64,000 nucleotides of DNA from Gottschalkiaceae bacterium SANA (GTDB taxonomy: Bacteria > Bacillota > Clostridia > Tissierellales > GPF-1). Made by a program: the position numbers and the translations under genes. Positions 34,765 through 45,900 of this stretch are shown here, piece by piece (within the stretch, counting starts at the first letter, position 1; each line of letters starts with the position of its first letter). The DNA lies in NCBI GenBank assembly GCA_036323355.1, contig AP028876.1, positions 1,116,001 to 1,180,000 on the forward strand. The letters run 5' to 3'. The notes under the pieces are model-generated. The model was not told the DNA's origin, ran no database searches, and saw only the letters and a list, made by a program, of their open reading frames with translations.

Positions 34765-34853
34765 GAAAATCGGGGATAACTCTGTGGATAGAGTGGATAA
34801 GTTTTAGAATTCTCTGAATATTCCCGATTTTCGTCAATCGGACTTGTGGATAA
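34765..34853 (+). promoter_or_regulatory. DnaA-box-like cluster within a 10-bp inverted repeat
   Basis: Between the convergent tsaD and ABC-F genes, GAAAATCGGG (34765-34774) and CCCGATTTTC (34823-34832) are perfect inverted arms. They enclose TGTGGATAG (34783-34791) and AGTGGATAA (34792-34800). A perfect TGTGGATAA, the reverse of TTATCCACA, follows at 34845-34853. DnaA binding is inferred from the 9-mer match. Confidence 0.5.
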
Positions 34854-34855
34854 AT

Positions 34856-34887
34856 AAAAAAGGCATGCAATCGCATGCCTTTTTTTT
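34856..34887. terminator. Bidirectional terminator
   Basis: AAAAGGCATGC and GCATGCCTTTT form a stem with an AATC loop and A/T runs on both sides, between convergent genes. Confidence 0.92.
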
Positions 34888-34924
34888 GACTTGTTTCCTA
34901 AATATTGGAGAAATATGAGGAAAG

Positions 34925-36844
34925 TTACTCTTCTTCCAGAATTTCAACGAGTTCGGTCCAGGATTCTAGGGCCTCATTGAGGGAGACTTCAGTTTCTTCC
35001 AAAGCCTGATGAATCAGGCGACTACGCTCAGGATCTGTATAGACTTCCTCCAAGCAAAGTTGTGCATGATAGTTCTCAATTGCGGATTCTTTTTCTGTGA
35101 TTGTATTTTCCAGTGCTTGCAAATTTTTCCTTCGTTGACGCTTTTTCTTTTCTTCGTCTTTGATTCGCTTTCGTTCAGCCTTCAAGGCGGTCTTATTCGT
35201 TGGAGCTGGATCTACTAAGGCGTCAATGACTTCATTTTTCTTTTCTAGGTAGTAATCGTAATTACCCATATAAGACTCGATTCCCGTTTCGGTTAATTCA
35301 AAAATTCGTGTAGCAACACGATTCAGAAAATAACGGTCGTGGGAAATAACGAAGAGAGTGCCGTCGTAATGCATCAAGGCATTTTCAAGGGCCTCTTTTG
35401 ATTCGAGGTCCAAGTGATTGGTTGGCTCGTCCATCAAAAGGAAATTGGCTTCAGAAAGCATAAGCTTTAAAAGAGCCAGACGTGCTTTTTCTCCACCGCT
35501 TAGAGCGTCGATATCCTTGAATAAATCGTCTCCGAAAAATAAAAAACGTGCCAAAAGAGACCGAATTCGATAATGGTCGAAGGTTGGATTTTCATCCCAA
35601 ATTTCATCGACGATGGTTTTGTTGGGATTCAAATTTGTGTGCTCTTGATCAAAATGTGCCGCGTGAACGTGATGACCGATATTGACTTCGCCGGCGGTAG
35701 GCAAAATTTCTCCTAGCAATACGCGAAATAGGGTTGTTTTCCCTACACCATTGGGGCCGATCAGGCCGATCCGTTCTTCGCGATAAATGGAAAGAGCAAG
35801 GTCTTGAAAAATCGATTGTTCTCCATAGGATTTACTTAAGCCTGATATCTGCAAGACTTCGTTGCCACTTTTAATGCTGGGGGAGAAGCGAAGCTTCATA
35901 TTGTCTTGCTCTCCGGAAGGGGTATCCATTTTTTTCATCCGCTCCAACATCTTTTGCCGGCTCTTGGCTTGCCGAATCGATCGGGCGCTCTTGCGATCCA
36001 TAAAGTCGCGGATCATCGATTCCTGACGCTTAATTTCCTTTTGCTGAATCATGTATCGCTTTTCCAGTTCGGCATATAGCTTCTGCCGATGGACGATAAA
36101 ATCGGAATAATTGCCAGGAAAGGAATCCAGCTGTTGATGGTGGAGATGAAGAATGCGGTGTACAGTCGCATCCAGAAAATATCGATCATGAGAGATGACA
36201 AGGACCGCTCCCGGATAGTCGCGGATATATTTTTCTAACCATTCGATGGCTGCAAGATCCAAGTGGTTGGTGGGTTCATCCATGAGAAGAAGGTCTGCCT
36301 TTTCTAGGAGAAGTTTGGCTAGGATGACTCTGGATTTTTGACCGCCACTTAATTGATTAACGGGTTTAGAAAATTCTTCTTCAGTGAAACCGAGTCCCCG
36401 AAGTGCGCCACGCAACTCTGATTCGCAGGCGTATCCATTTGCCTTGGTATAGGTATCCTGCAAATGGGCATAGCGTTCCATCAAACGGGGAAGGCGATCA
36501 GGGTGCTCGGCCTGAGCAGCAATTTCATGCTCCAGTTGACGCATCTCTTCTTCCATCCGGAAGATCGGGGCGAAGACCTCTTTGACTTCGTCGTAGACCG
36601 AATTTTCGCTAGTAATATGTGTATTTTGTTTCAGATAGCCAACTCGAATGGTTTTGGGAATCATAACAGAGCCAGAATCTGCCGAAATTTGATCGGTCAG
36701 AATGCGGAAGAGGGTTGTTTTACCCGTACCGTTAGACCCGACGAGCCCTACTTTCTCTCGATGATTGATAGAAAATGAGAGATTTTCGAAGATGGTTTCT
36801 CCAACAAAGGATATGCTCAATTGTGAGATGTTTAGTACTTTCAT
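34925..36844 (-). CDS. ABC-F family ATP-binding protein
   Basis: ABC-F proteins are soluble twin-ATPase factors that act on the ribosome, in translation or antibiotic protection. The 639-residue product has two ABC modules: Walker A GSNGTGKTT and GPNGVGKTT, signatures LSGGQKSR and LSGGEKAR, and Walker B LLMDEPTNHLD twice. They are joined by the interdomain linker (about 245-315, rich in Lys/Arg/Glu). A C-terminal coiled coil (about 540-639) resembles the YdiF/Uup type. It has no membrane segments. It is probably a housekeeping ABC-F rather than a resistance factor; no leader peptide was seen. Confidence 0.92.
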   Translation of the reverse strand: MKVLNISQLSISFVGETIFENLSFSINHREKVGLVGSNGTGKTTLFRILTDQISADSGSVMIPKTIRVGYLKQNTHITSENSVYDEVKEVFAPIFRMEEEMRQLEHEIAAQAEHPDRLPRLMERYAHLQDTYTKANGYACESELRGALRGLGFTEEEFSKPVNQLSGGQKSRVILAKLLLEKADLLLMDEPTNHLDLAAIEWLEKYIRDYPGAVLVISHDRYFLDATVHRILHLHHQQLDSFPGNYSDFIVHRQKLYAELEKRYMIQQKEIKRQESMIRDFMDRKSARSIRQAKSRQKMLERMKKMDTPSGEQDNMKLRFSPSIKSGNEVLQISGLSKSYGEQSIFQDLALSIYREERIGLIGPNGVGKTTLFRVLLGEILPTAGEVNIGHHVHAAHFDQEHTNLNPNKTIVDEIWDENPTFDHYRIRSLLARFLFFGDDLFKDIDALSGGEKARLALLKLMLSEANFLLMDEPTNHLDLESKEALENALMHYDGTLFVISHDRYFLNRVATRIFELTETGIESYMGNYDYYLEKKNEVIDALVDPAPTNKTALKAERKRIKDEEKKKRQRRKNLQALENTITEKESAIENYHAQLCLEEVYTDPERSRLIHQALEETEVSLNEALESWTELVEILEEE

Positions 36845-36998
36845 TTAATCGCTCCTTTAGTTCCGTATCTATTGTATGAGTGCTACCTGTTAATGTCAAT
36901 GAAATAACGGTTTAGGGCTAGCGATATCGTTTGCAAATTAACAATAACTTCTTTATAATAAGAATAGGATTGTGGAGATCTCAATAGGGAGTGATAAA

Positions 36999-37637
36999 AT
37001 GCAGCGTAGCAGTAATATTTCGATGGCGGTCATTCGTCGACTGCCAAAATATTTTCGATACTTGAATGATTTATCAGAAAAAGGTGTGAATCGGATTTCA
37101 TCCAAAGAGCTAAGCCAGATTACAGGGTTTACGGCTTCTCAAATTCGACAGGATTTGAATAATTTTGGTGGATTTGGCCAACAGGGTTACGGTTATAATG
37201 TAACCGGATTGCGGGATGCCATTGCATCAATTATCGGATTGGATCGAAAATATCGGGTTGTAATCGCAGGGGCAGGTAACATGGGTTCAGCGATTGCCAA
37301 TTATACTGGCTTTCATTCTTCAGGGTTCGAGGTATTAGCTTTATTTGATACCCAAGAAGATTTGATCGGCCGCGAAGTTAGCGGCAAACCGATCCGTGAT
37401 ATCCGAGAGTTGGGCACCTATATCGATGATCATCGTGTTGAAATTATTGTGATTGTTACACCAAAGCATGCAGCACAAGGGATTGCAGATATTGCTGTTT
37501 CTCGTGGTGTAAAAGGGATTTGGAACTATGCACCGGTTGATATTCGGGTACCGGAGGATGTAGTTGTTGAAAACGTACATTTAAATGAAAGCTTGTTTAC
37601 CTTGTCATATTTGATGAAAGAAAAGGTAGAAGATTAA
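36999..37637 (+). CDS. rex: Redox-sensing transcriptional repressor Rex
   Basis: Rex senses the NADH/NAD ratio and represses fermentation and NAD-regenerating genes. The start at 36999 follows GGGAG; an upstream start at 36972 is less supported. The 212-residue product has the N-terminal winged helix (ISKAVIRRLPKYF-like region, then SSKELSQITGFTASQIRQDLNNFG) and a Rossmann domain with GAGNMGSAI. In Clostridia Rex often controls alcohol dehydrogenases and butyrate genes, so the Fe-ADH genes of this window are possible targets, but I found no clear Rex box at them. Confidence 0.94.
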   Translation: MQRSSNISMAVIRRLPKYFRYLNDLSEKGVNRISSKELSQITGFTASQIRQDLNNFGGFGQQGYGYNVTGLRDAIASIIGLDRKYRVVIAGAGNMGSAIANYTGFHSSGFEVLALFDTQEDLIGREVSGKPIRDIRELGTYIDDHRVEIIVIVTPKHAAQGIADIAVSRGVKGIWNYAPVDIRVPEDVVVENVHLNESLFTLSYLMKEKVED

Positions 37638-37662
37638 GAACTGGGTTTCCAGTTCTTTTTTT
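37638..37662 (+). terminator. Terminator of rex
   Basis: GAACTGG and CCAGTTC form the stem with a GTTT loop, followed by seven T. Confidence 0.88.
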
Positions 37663-37684
37663 CACGTCAAAGGGAGTGTTGTTA

Positions 37685-38551
37685 ATGGAGAAGTTGCAGG
37701 AAATTCGATTGTCATGGTTTGATATTCGGGCGACCGTGGAAAGTGGACAGTGCTTTAGATGGCGTATTTTGGATGATACTCGTTATATGGGGTGGATCGG
37801 TAGATTTTGCGTTGAAGTTGAGCAGAAACAAGATGCGGTACTCGTTCGATTTCCAGATGAATTATCGAGTAAAGAGGTTCAACGGTATTTTGATGAGAAG
37901 CGTAACTATTCAGGAATTCTGGCCGAGTGGACAGCTAGTGAGGATCTAGGAATGATCGTCGATCGCTGGGGAGGGATTCGCATTCTTAGACAGCCCCTAG
38001 ATGAAATGATTATTTCTTTTATCCTGTCTCAAAATAACAATATTCCAAGAATTCAAACCATGATTGAACGATTTTGCACTCGTTATGGAGAACCGGTAGA
38101 AATGACTAGCGGGGATCAAGGTTTTGCATTTCCTCAAAATTGGGATCAACTGGAAATCTCAGAAGCAGACCTCAGATTTCTTGGGTTTGGTTACCGAGCG
38201 AAATATGTAGCGGGGGCTATTCAAGTTTTTCAGACTGGCGAGTACACTGATATTGAATTTTCAAAATTGACCTCTCTTGAACAGGAGGCCAAGCTTCTGG
38301 ATTTGCTGGGTGTTGGAAAGAAGGTCGCCGCTTGTATTCGACTATTTGGTTTGGGCGATTTTTCAGCTTTCCCTATGGATGTTTGGGTCCTTCGGATTAT
38401 GAGAGAGAGATATCTGCAAGAAACCAGTTCGCCGAAGGAAATCGAGGCATATGCAGAAAATGTCTTCGGCGAAAATCGAGGATATATACAACAATTATTA
38501 TTTCATGAGTATCGAATGAGAGAGAGGGAGAAAAATGGAAGCGAAAGTTGA
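37685..38551 (+). CDS. 8-oxoguanine DNA glycosylase (OGG1-type HhH-GPD)
   Basis: This is a base-excision repair glycosylase/lyase for oxidised guanine. The 288-residue product has an N-terminal TBP-like domain (VESGQCFRWR), then the helix-hairpin-helix LLGVGKKVAACIRLFG with the catalytic Lys of the family, and the following FPMDVWVLRIM with the catalytic Asp. ATG at 37685 follows GGGAG. The 3' end overlaps the next gene by 17 bases. Confidence 0.9.
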   Translation: MEKLQEIRLSWFDIRATVESGQCFRWRILDDTRYMGWIGRFCVEVEQKQDAVLVRFPDELSSKEVQRYFDEKRNYSGILAEWTASEDLGMIVDRWGGIRILRQPLDEMIISFILSQNNNIPRIQTMIERFCTRYGEPVEMTSGDQGFAFPQNWDQLEISEADLRFLGFGYRAKYVAGAIQVFQTGEYTDIEFSKLTSLEQEAKLLDLLGVGKKVAACIRLFGLGDFSAFPMDVWVLRIMRERYLQETSSPKEIEAYAENVFGENRGYIQQLLFHEYRMREREKNGSES

Positions 38552-39800
38552 CAAGCGGCAAACGGTACTGGCAAAAACCATACGATGGCTACTAAGTGGA
38601 TGGCGGTTTGTTGGCCTCAGTATTGTATTTTTGCTTCTCTATAAATTTATTGTGGCTGATGCCAGAGTGGGCTGGCTGTTAGGCTCTGTTCACGTGGTTG
38701 TAGTTGCCTTTGTTTTGGCATATTTTTTGGATCCGCTGGTGCGTAGAATTGAAAAGTATTTTCATTTGAAGCGAACCTGGTCTGTCGTTCTTACCTATGG
38801 ACTGATCATCTTTGTCGGCTATTTGTTTGTGAAGAGCGCTTTGCCGAGCATCTGGGAAAGTATACTCTTGTTGATTCAAAACGGGCCGGGATATTTAAAT
38901 GAGATTAATCGGATTGTCATCGAGAACCGATTTAATTTGTCTCCAAATATATTGGAATTTATACAAGTCCAACTGGATGGGTGGAATGCCAATGCAGGTG
39001 GAATGTTGGGGGATGCCTTTGGTGTGATCCTTAATGGCGCATTTAAAGTGACCAGTGTATTTGTTAAGTTTACGATTTCCATGTTTATCGCTTTTTATAT
39101 TCTCACAGGCTTAAAGGGAGGCGCAAGGAAGGCGCGACTGATGGCTTTTGGACTGCTGCCTCGAGATGTGGCGGAGCGTGTGGTTCATGCTGCAGCCCTT
39201 GCCGACCGTTCTTTCAAAGGATTCTTTATTGGAAAGCTTTTTGATTCCTTGATTATCGGGGCTATTTTTTTAATAACAGTAACGATCTTGAGTGGATTTG
39301 AGAACATTCAGTTTTTATACATTCCATTGATGGCATTGATTATTGCGATAACTAACATGATTCCGTATTTTGGTCCATGGATTGGCGGTATACCTTGCAT
39401 CATTATCTCTTTGTTTGCCGGACTTCACGAGGGTGCTGCGATGACACTGGTGATCCTTGCGATTCAACAATTTGATGGATTGATACTAGGACCAAAGATT
39501 CTGGGTGATGTGATGGGGATAACACCATTTTGGGTTTTGTCATCCATTACGGTAGGTGGTGCTTTATTTGGTCCTTTAGGTATGTTGATTGCTGTACCAA
39601 CGGCTGTGGTGATTATTGAATTGTTCACGGAATATGTCAATCGACAATTAGAGAAGAAAGGGATTGATGATCAGATCGATATGCCGCCGGGACCACAGAA
39701 AGGGAAAAATATGATGAAGCGTAAGAAACAGGATGGAATTTCTATTCAGATTACTCGTTCGAATGAAGAAACGGATCGGGATCAGAATCAGGATTTATAA
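38535..39800 (+). CDS. AI-2E family transporter (PerM/YdiK-like)
   Basis: The 421-residue protein has about seven or eight membrane segments and the family's conserved C-terminal stretch: NMIPYFGPWIGGIPCIIIS and FDGLILGPKILGD. A charged cytoplasmic tail follows (about 375-421). Members range from autoinducer-2 exporters to Na+/H+ antiporters, so substrate is unknown. It overlaps the glycosylase gene by 17 bases and ends before the groES promoter without a clear terminator. Confidence 0.9.
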   Translation: MEAKVDKRQTVLAKTIRWLLSGWRFVGLSIVFLLLYKFIVADARVGWLLGSVHVVVVAFVLAYFLDPLVRRIEKYFHLKRTWSVVLTYGLIIFVGYLFVKSALPSIWESILLLIQNGPGYLNEINRIVIENRFNLSPNILEFIQVQLDGWNANAGGMLGDAFGVILNGAFKVTSVFVKFTISMFIAFYILTGLKGGARKARLMAFGLLPRDVAERVVHAAALADRSFKGFFIGKLFDSLIIGAIFLITVTILSGFENIQFLYIPLMALIIAITNMIPYFGPWIGGIPCIIISLFAGLHEGAAMTLVILAIQQFDGLILGPKILGDVMGITPFWVLSSITVGGALFGPLGMLIAVPTAVVIIELFTEYVNRQLEKKGIDDQIDMPPGPQKGKNMMKRKKQDGISIQITRSNEETDRDQNQDL

Positions 39801-39827
39801 AATATTAGTAAACTCGTGACTTGTCCC

Positions 39828-39856
39828 TTGATTTTCTAGGGAAAGTTCACTATGAT
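39828..39856 (+). promoter_or_regulatory. Promoter of groESL
   Basis: TTGATT and TATGAT lie 17 bases apart, just upstream of the CIRCE element. Confidence 0.72.
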
Positions 39857-39869
39857 AGAGAGATAGAGG

Positions 39870-39896
39870 TTAGCACTCTTTGATTGTGAGTGCTAA
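39870..39896 (+). promoter_or_regulatory. CIRCE operator (HrcA site)
   Basis: TTAGCACTC, nine bases, GAGTGCTAA is an exact match to the CIRCE inverted repeat bound by HrcA. It lies between the promoter and groES, as expected for heat-shock control. Confidence 0.97.
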
Positions 39897-39915
39897 CGAG
39901 ATAAGGAGGAAGCAA

Positions 39916-40179
39916 ATGAATATTAAACCATTAGGAAAACGTGCAGTGATTCAACGGGTAGAAGCGGAAGACAAAACGACTAGCGGAATCATTTTAACGG
40001 GTTCAGCGAAAGAAAAACCACAATATGCAAGAATTTTAGCTGTGGGAGTCAATGAGGAAAACGAATTAAAGATCGGCGATCAAGTGATCTATAAGCAGTA
40101 TTCAGGCACGACAGTTAAGGTTGATGGAGAAGAGTATATTGTGATTGAGCTGGATGATATTCTAGCGATCATTGAATAG
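39916..40179 (+). CDS. groES: Co-chaperonin GroES
   Basis: GroES caps the GroEL folding chamber. ATG at 39916 follows AAGGAGGA; a frame start at 39880 lies inside CIRCE and is rejected. The 87-residue product is slightly shorter than the usual 94-97, with the mobile-loop region (EDKTTSGIILTGSAKEKPQ) present. It is followed by groEL after 12 bases. Confidence 0.95.
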   Translation: MNIKPLGKRAVIQRVEAEDKTTSGIILTGSAKEKPQYARILAVGVNEENELKIGDQVIYKQYSGTTVKVDGEEYIVIELDDILAIIE

Positions 40180-41835
<1,656 letters not shown>

Positions 41836-41848
41836 ATGGATAAATACA

Positions 41849-41881
41849 AAAAGAAGCCTTCATTTTGAAGGCTTCTTTTTG
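41849..41881 (+). terminator. Terminator of groESL
   Basis: AAGAAGCCTTCA and TGAAGGCTTCTT form a 12-bp stem followed by T. Confidence 0.93.
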
Positions 41882-41935
41882 TTATCAGATATAGCGGATG
41901 GGTATATATAAAGAAATATAAGTAGGAGGATTTAT

Positions 41936-42724
41936 ATGACATTTGATTGGATTTCGTATGTAATTAAAGCAATTGGTGTAATTTTAGTTCTTTGGATTGG
42001 CTTTATTGTCATTAAAGCAATCGTAAAACGAATTGAGAAGGTATTGAAAAAAAGAGATTTAGATCCTGGCTTAGAGAGTTTTGTTGTATCAATGTTACGT
42101 ATAGGACTCAAGGTACTTTTGATCATATCGGTCTTGGGTATGGTGGGTGTTGATACAGCATCCTTTGCAGCAATTATTGCGGCGGTGAGTTTTGCGATCG
42201 GGTTTGCTTTACAAGGTAGCCTGTCTAATTTGGCTGGTGGTGTGATGATTTTAATTTTTAAACCATTCACCGTCAATGAGTTTATACAAGGCGCAGGTCA
42301 TACGGGAGCTGTTAAGGAAATACAATTGTTTCAGACCCATCTTTTGAGCCCTGATGGAAAACGAATTATTATTCCCAATGGGGAACTATCAAATTCTAGC
42401 GTGGTGAATTACACGAGGGAAGCGACACGACGAATTGACTTTGTGATTGGAATTGACTATGGGGATGATCTCTTAAAGGCGCAGGCTGTGATCTTGGATA
42501 TTTTAAAGAAAGAGGAGCGTATTTTGACCGATCCAGCTCCATTTGTGGGGCTTATGGAGTTGGGTGACAGTTCGGTAAATATTGCCGTACGTCCTTGGGT
42601 GCAAACGGAAGATTATTGGCCAGTGTATTTTGCTTTGATGCAAGCATTTAAACTAGAGTTGGATGAGGCTGGTGTTCAATTCCCATATCCACATATGGAT
42701 GTAACGATGATCAATCCGCAATAG
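41936..42724 (+). CDS. Small-conductance mechanosensitive channel (MscS family)
   Basis: MscS channels release solutes during osmotic downshock. The 262-residue protein has three N-terminal membrane helices. The pore-lining TM3 lies in AAIIAAVSFAIGFALQGSLSNLAGGVMIL, which has the Ala/Gly packing of the family, followed by the beta domain (FKPFTVNEFI) and the C-terminal alpha/beta vestibule. AGGAGG precedes the ATG. It is monocistronic. Confidence 0.94.
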   Translation: MTFDWISYVIKAIGVILVLWIGFIVIKAIVKRIEKVLKKRDLDPGLESFVVSMLRIGLKVLLIISVLGMVGVDTASFAAIIAAVSFAIGFALQGSLSNLAGGVMILIFKPFTVNEFIQGAGHTGAVKEIQLFQTHLLSPDGKRIIIPNGELSNSSVVNYTREATRRIDFVIGIDYGDDLLKAQAVILDILKKEERILTDPAPFVGLMELGDSSVNIAVRPWVQTEDYWPVYFALMQAFKLELDEAGVQFPYPHMDVTMINPQ

Positions 42725-42748
42725 AAAAGGTTTTCATAAGGAAAGTAG

Positions 42749-42774
42749 ACGGCTGGGGGATCCCAGCCGTTTTA
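42749..42774 (+). terminator. Terminator of the mscS gene
   Basis: ACGGCTGGG and CCCAGCCGT form a nine-pair stem followed by TTTT. Confidence 0.82.
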
Positions 42775-42801
42775 AATTGTTAGACTTTTCCGGTGATTCT
42801 G

Positions 42802-42810
42802 TGATACAAT
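42802..42810 (+). promoter_or_regulatory. Extended -10 promoter element upstream of pyruvate carboxylase
   Basis: TGATACAAT fits an extended -10 box, about 110 bases upstream of the gene. The leader between contains two small hairpins (GTCTC/GAGAC near 42827-42840). Confidence 0.5.
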
Positions 42811-42919
42811 ATTGCCTATAAGTCGTGTCTCAGAGAGACAAGAGTACGTCATAGAAAGACGCTTATTACAAAAATGCTTGAAAAGAGATTCGGGAACGAA
42901 TCATTGAGGAGGGATGAAT

Positions 42920-45900
42920 TTGCGTAAGTTTCAGAAGGTTTTGGTTGCGAATCGTGGAGAAATTGCGATTCGAATCATCCGTGCCTGCCAAGAATTAGGA
43001 ATTCGGACCGTAGCTATTTATGCGGACGAAGATCGTTTGTCATTATTCCGTACCAAGGCGGATGAAGCCTATTTAATTGAAGACCCCAATCCGGTTGGGG
43101 CGTATCTAAATATGGATACCATTATTAAGCTTGCAAAGAAAAAGAACGTGGATGCGATCCATCCGGGATATGGATTTTTAGCGGAAAACCCCGTGTTTGC
43201 ACGACGTTGTGAAGAAGCTGGGATAGCGTTTATAGGCCCGACTGCTGAAATGATGATGGCATTGGGCGATAAGATCCAGTCGAAACTCGTAGCAAAGAGT
43301 GTTGGGGTGCCAACAATTCCTGGAGTGGAAGAACCAATAACGAGTGATGAAGACGCAATTCGATTTGCCAAGGTTGCTGGATATCCGGTCATGTTGAAAG
43401 CGGCAGCCGGTGGCGGTGGTCGTGGTATGCGGATTGTTAGAAAAGAAGAGAAATTGTTGCAAGAATTCCACTCTGCCCGTAGCGAGGCAGCAAAGGCCTT
43501 TGGCAATGATTCTATGTTTATTGAAAAGTATGTGGAACGTCCGAAACATATCGAGGTTCAGGTGTTGGGTGACAGCCATGGCAACTTGGTTCACCTTTAT
43601 GAGCGGGACTGCTCCATTCAACGCCGCCATCAAAAATTGGTGGAGTTTACTCCTTCTCTGGCATTGACGGACAAGCAGCGAGAAGCGATTTGTGCGGATG
43701 CCTTAAGAATTGCCGGTGCCGTACACTACCGGAACGCAGGGACCGTCGAGTTTTTGGTTGACGCAGCCGGGGATCATTACTTTATTGAAATGAATCCAAG
43801 AATTCAGGTGGAACATACCGTCACTGAGTTGGTTACAGGAATTGACCTGGTACAGAGCCAACTATTGGTTGCCCAGGGTTATGAATTGTCTTCTCCTGAG
43901 GTTGGAATTGCTAATCAAGCAGCCATTCAACCTCGTGGCTTTGCCATTCAATGCCGGGTAACAACAGAAGATCCACAGAATTCCTTTGCACCGGATACGG
44001 GACAATTGGATGTTTATCGAACGGGATCCGGTTTTGGTATCCGTCTAGATGGCGGAAATGGATTTGCTGGATCGGTGATTACGCCCTATTATGACAGTTT
44101 ATTGGTGAAAATTTCTGCCTACTCGCGAACCTTTAACGACACACGTCGCAAAGCGATCCGTGCAATTAGGGAGAGTAAAATTGAGGGTGTGAAGACCAAT
44201 CAGGGCTTCCTCTTAAATGTATTGAATCATCCTCGTTTTATTGCAGGAAAATGCGATACGGGCTTTATCGACGGAAATCCGAGTCTTTTTGACTTCCAAG
44301 AGAAGAAAAGCGATGAGCGTAAGCTCCTTCAATTTTTGGCTGAGAAGATTGTCAATGAAACCCACGGAAAGAAACCAGCCTTTGATGTGCCGGTTATTCC
44401 CGAAGTGGGCAATCCCCATGATCTGTCGGGTACCAAGCAACTCTTAGATCAAGGGGGTCCTCAAGCGGTTGTCAATTGGATTAAGGATCAAAAGAAATTA
44501 CTACTGACAGACACCACTTTCCGTGATGCCCATCAGTCTTTGATGGCGACACGAGTAAGAAGTCGGGATATGATTAAGATCGCCCGTGCAACTTCGACCT
44601 ATGGACGCGACCTATTTTCTGTTGAGATGTGGGGCGGTGCAACTTATGACGTTAGCTATCGATTTTTAAAGGAATCTCCTTGGGAACGTCTGGATGAACT
44701 CCGCAAGCGAATGCCAAACGTGATGTTCCAGATGCTACTTCGAGGATCGAATGCGGTAGGCTATAAAAACTATCCGGATAATGTCATTCGTGAGTTTGTG
44801 AAGGAAGCGGCCGATCATGGAATCGACGTGTTCCGAATCTTTGATTCATTAAACTGGTTGGAAGGCATGAAAATCGCAACAGAATCCGTCTTGGAGGCGG
44901 GTAAAATTGCCGAAGTTTGTATGTGCTACACCGGAGATATTTTAAATCCTGATAAAACCAAGTACGATTTGGCTTATTATATTTCCATGGCCAAAGAGAT
45001 TGAAGCGACAGGCGCACATATCCTGGGCATTAAAGACATGTCAGCTTTGCTGAAACCGGCTGCGGCGTATCAATTGGTTAAGGCCTTGAAGCAGGAAATC
45101 TCGATTCCCATTCACTTGCATACTCACGATACCTCCGGTAACGGCGTAGCCACGGTTTTAATGGCAGCTATGGCTGGTGTTGATATTGTGGACAGTGCTG
45201 TGAATGGTATGAGTGGATTGACCAGTCAGCCTGCATTAAACTCCATCGTAGCGGCTTTGGAAAATACCGAGCGCGATACGGGAATTGTAGCGGAAGAGAT
45301 GCAACAGATTTCTGACTACTGGGTTGCTGTGCGGGATGTCTATGCAGGATTTGAGTCTGACTTGAAATCGGGTACGGCGGAAATCTACAAATATGAAATT
45401 CCCGGTGGCCAGTATTCGAACCTGAAACCTCAGGTGGAAAGCTTTGGCTTGGGCCATCGTTTTGCAGAGGTAAAAGGAAAATATATTGAAGCGAACAAGT
45501 TATTTGGTGACATCATTAAAGTAACCCCATCTTCTAAGGCAGTTGGCGATATGGCGATCTTTATGGTGCAAAATGAGTTGGATGCGGCAAATATTTATGA
45601 CAAGGGAACGGAATTGGCTTTCCCTGATTCGGTTGTTGATTTCTTCAAGGGCATGATGGGTCAGCCGGTGGGTGGATTCGATAAGGCTCTTCAGAATATC
45701 GTATTGAAGGGTGAAGAACCAATACTTGTTCGTCCAGGTCAATTGTTAGAAGCCGTTGATTTTGACGCGATTCGAACAGATTTGGCAGTGCGATACGACC
45801 GAGAGTTTAGCATGACGGATCTTTTGAGTGCGGCGCTTTATCCAAAAGTATTTGAAGACTTCTTGAAATTCGGTGAAGAATATGGCGATTTCATTCGAAT

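Noticed and set aside
36900-36998. Rex box upstream of rex
   Set aside because: A TTAACAA half-site occurs near 36937, but there is no matching inverted half at the right spacing.
42827-42880. Riboswitch in the pyruvate carboxylase leader
   Set aside because: Only two small hairpins are visible and no known aptamer core could be recognised.
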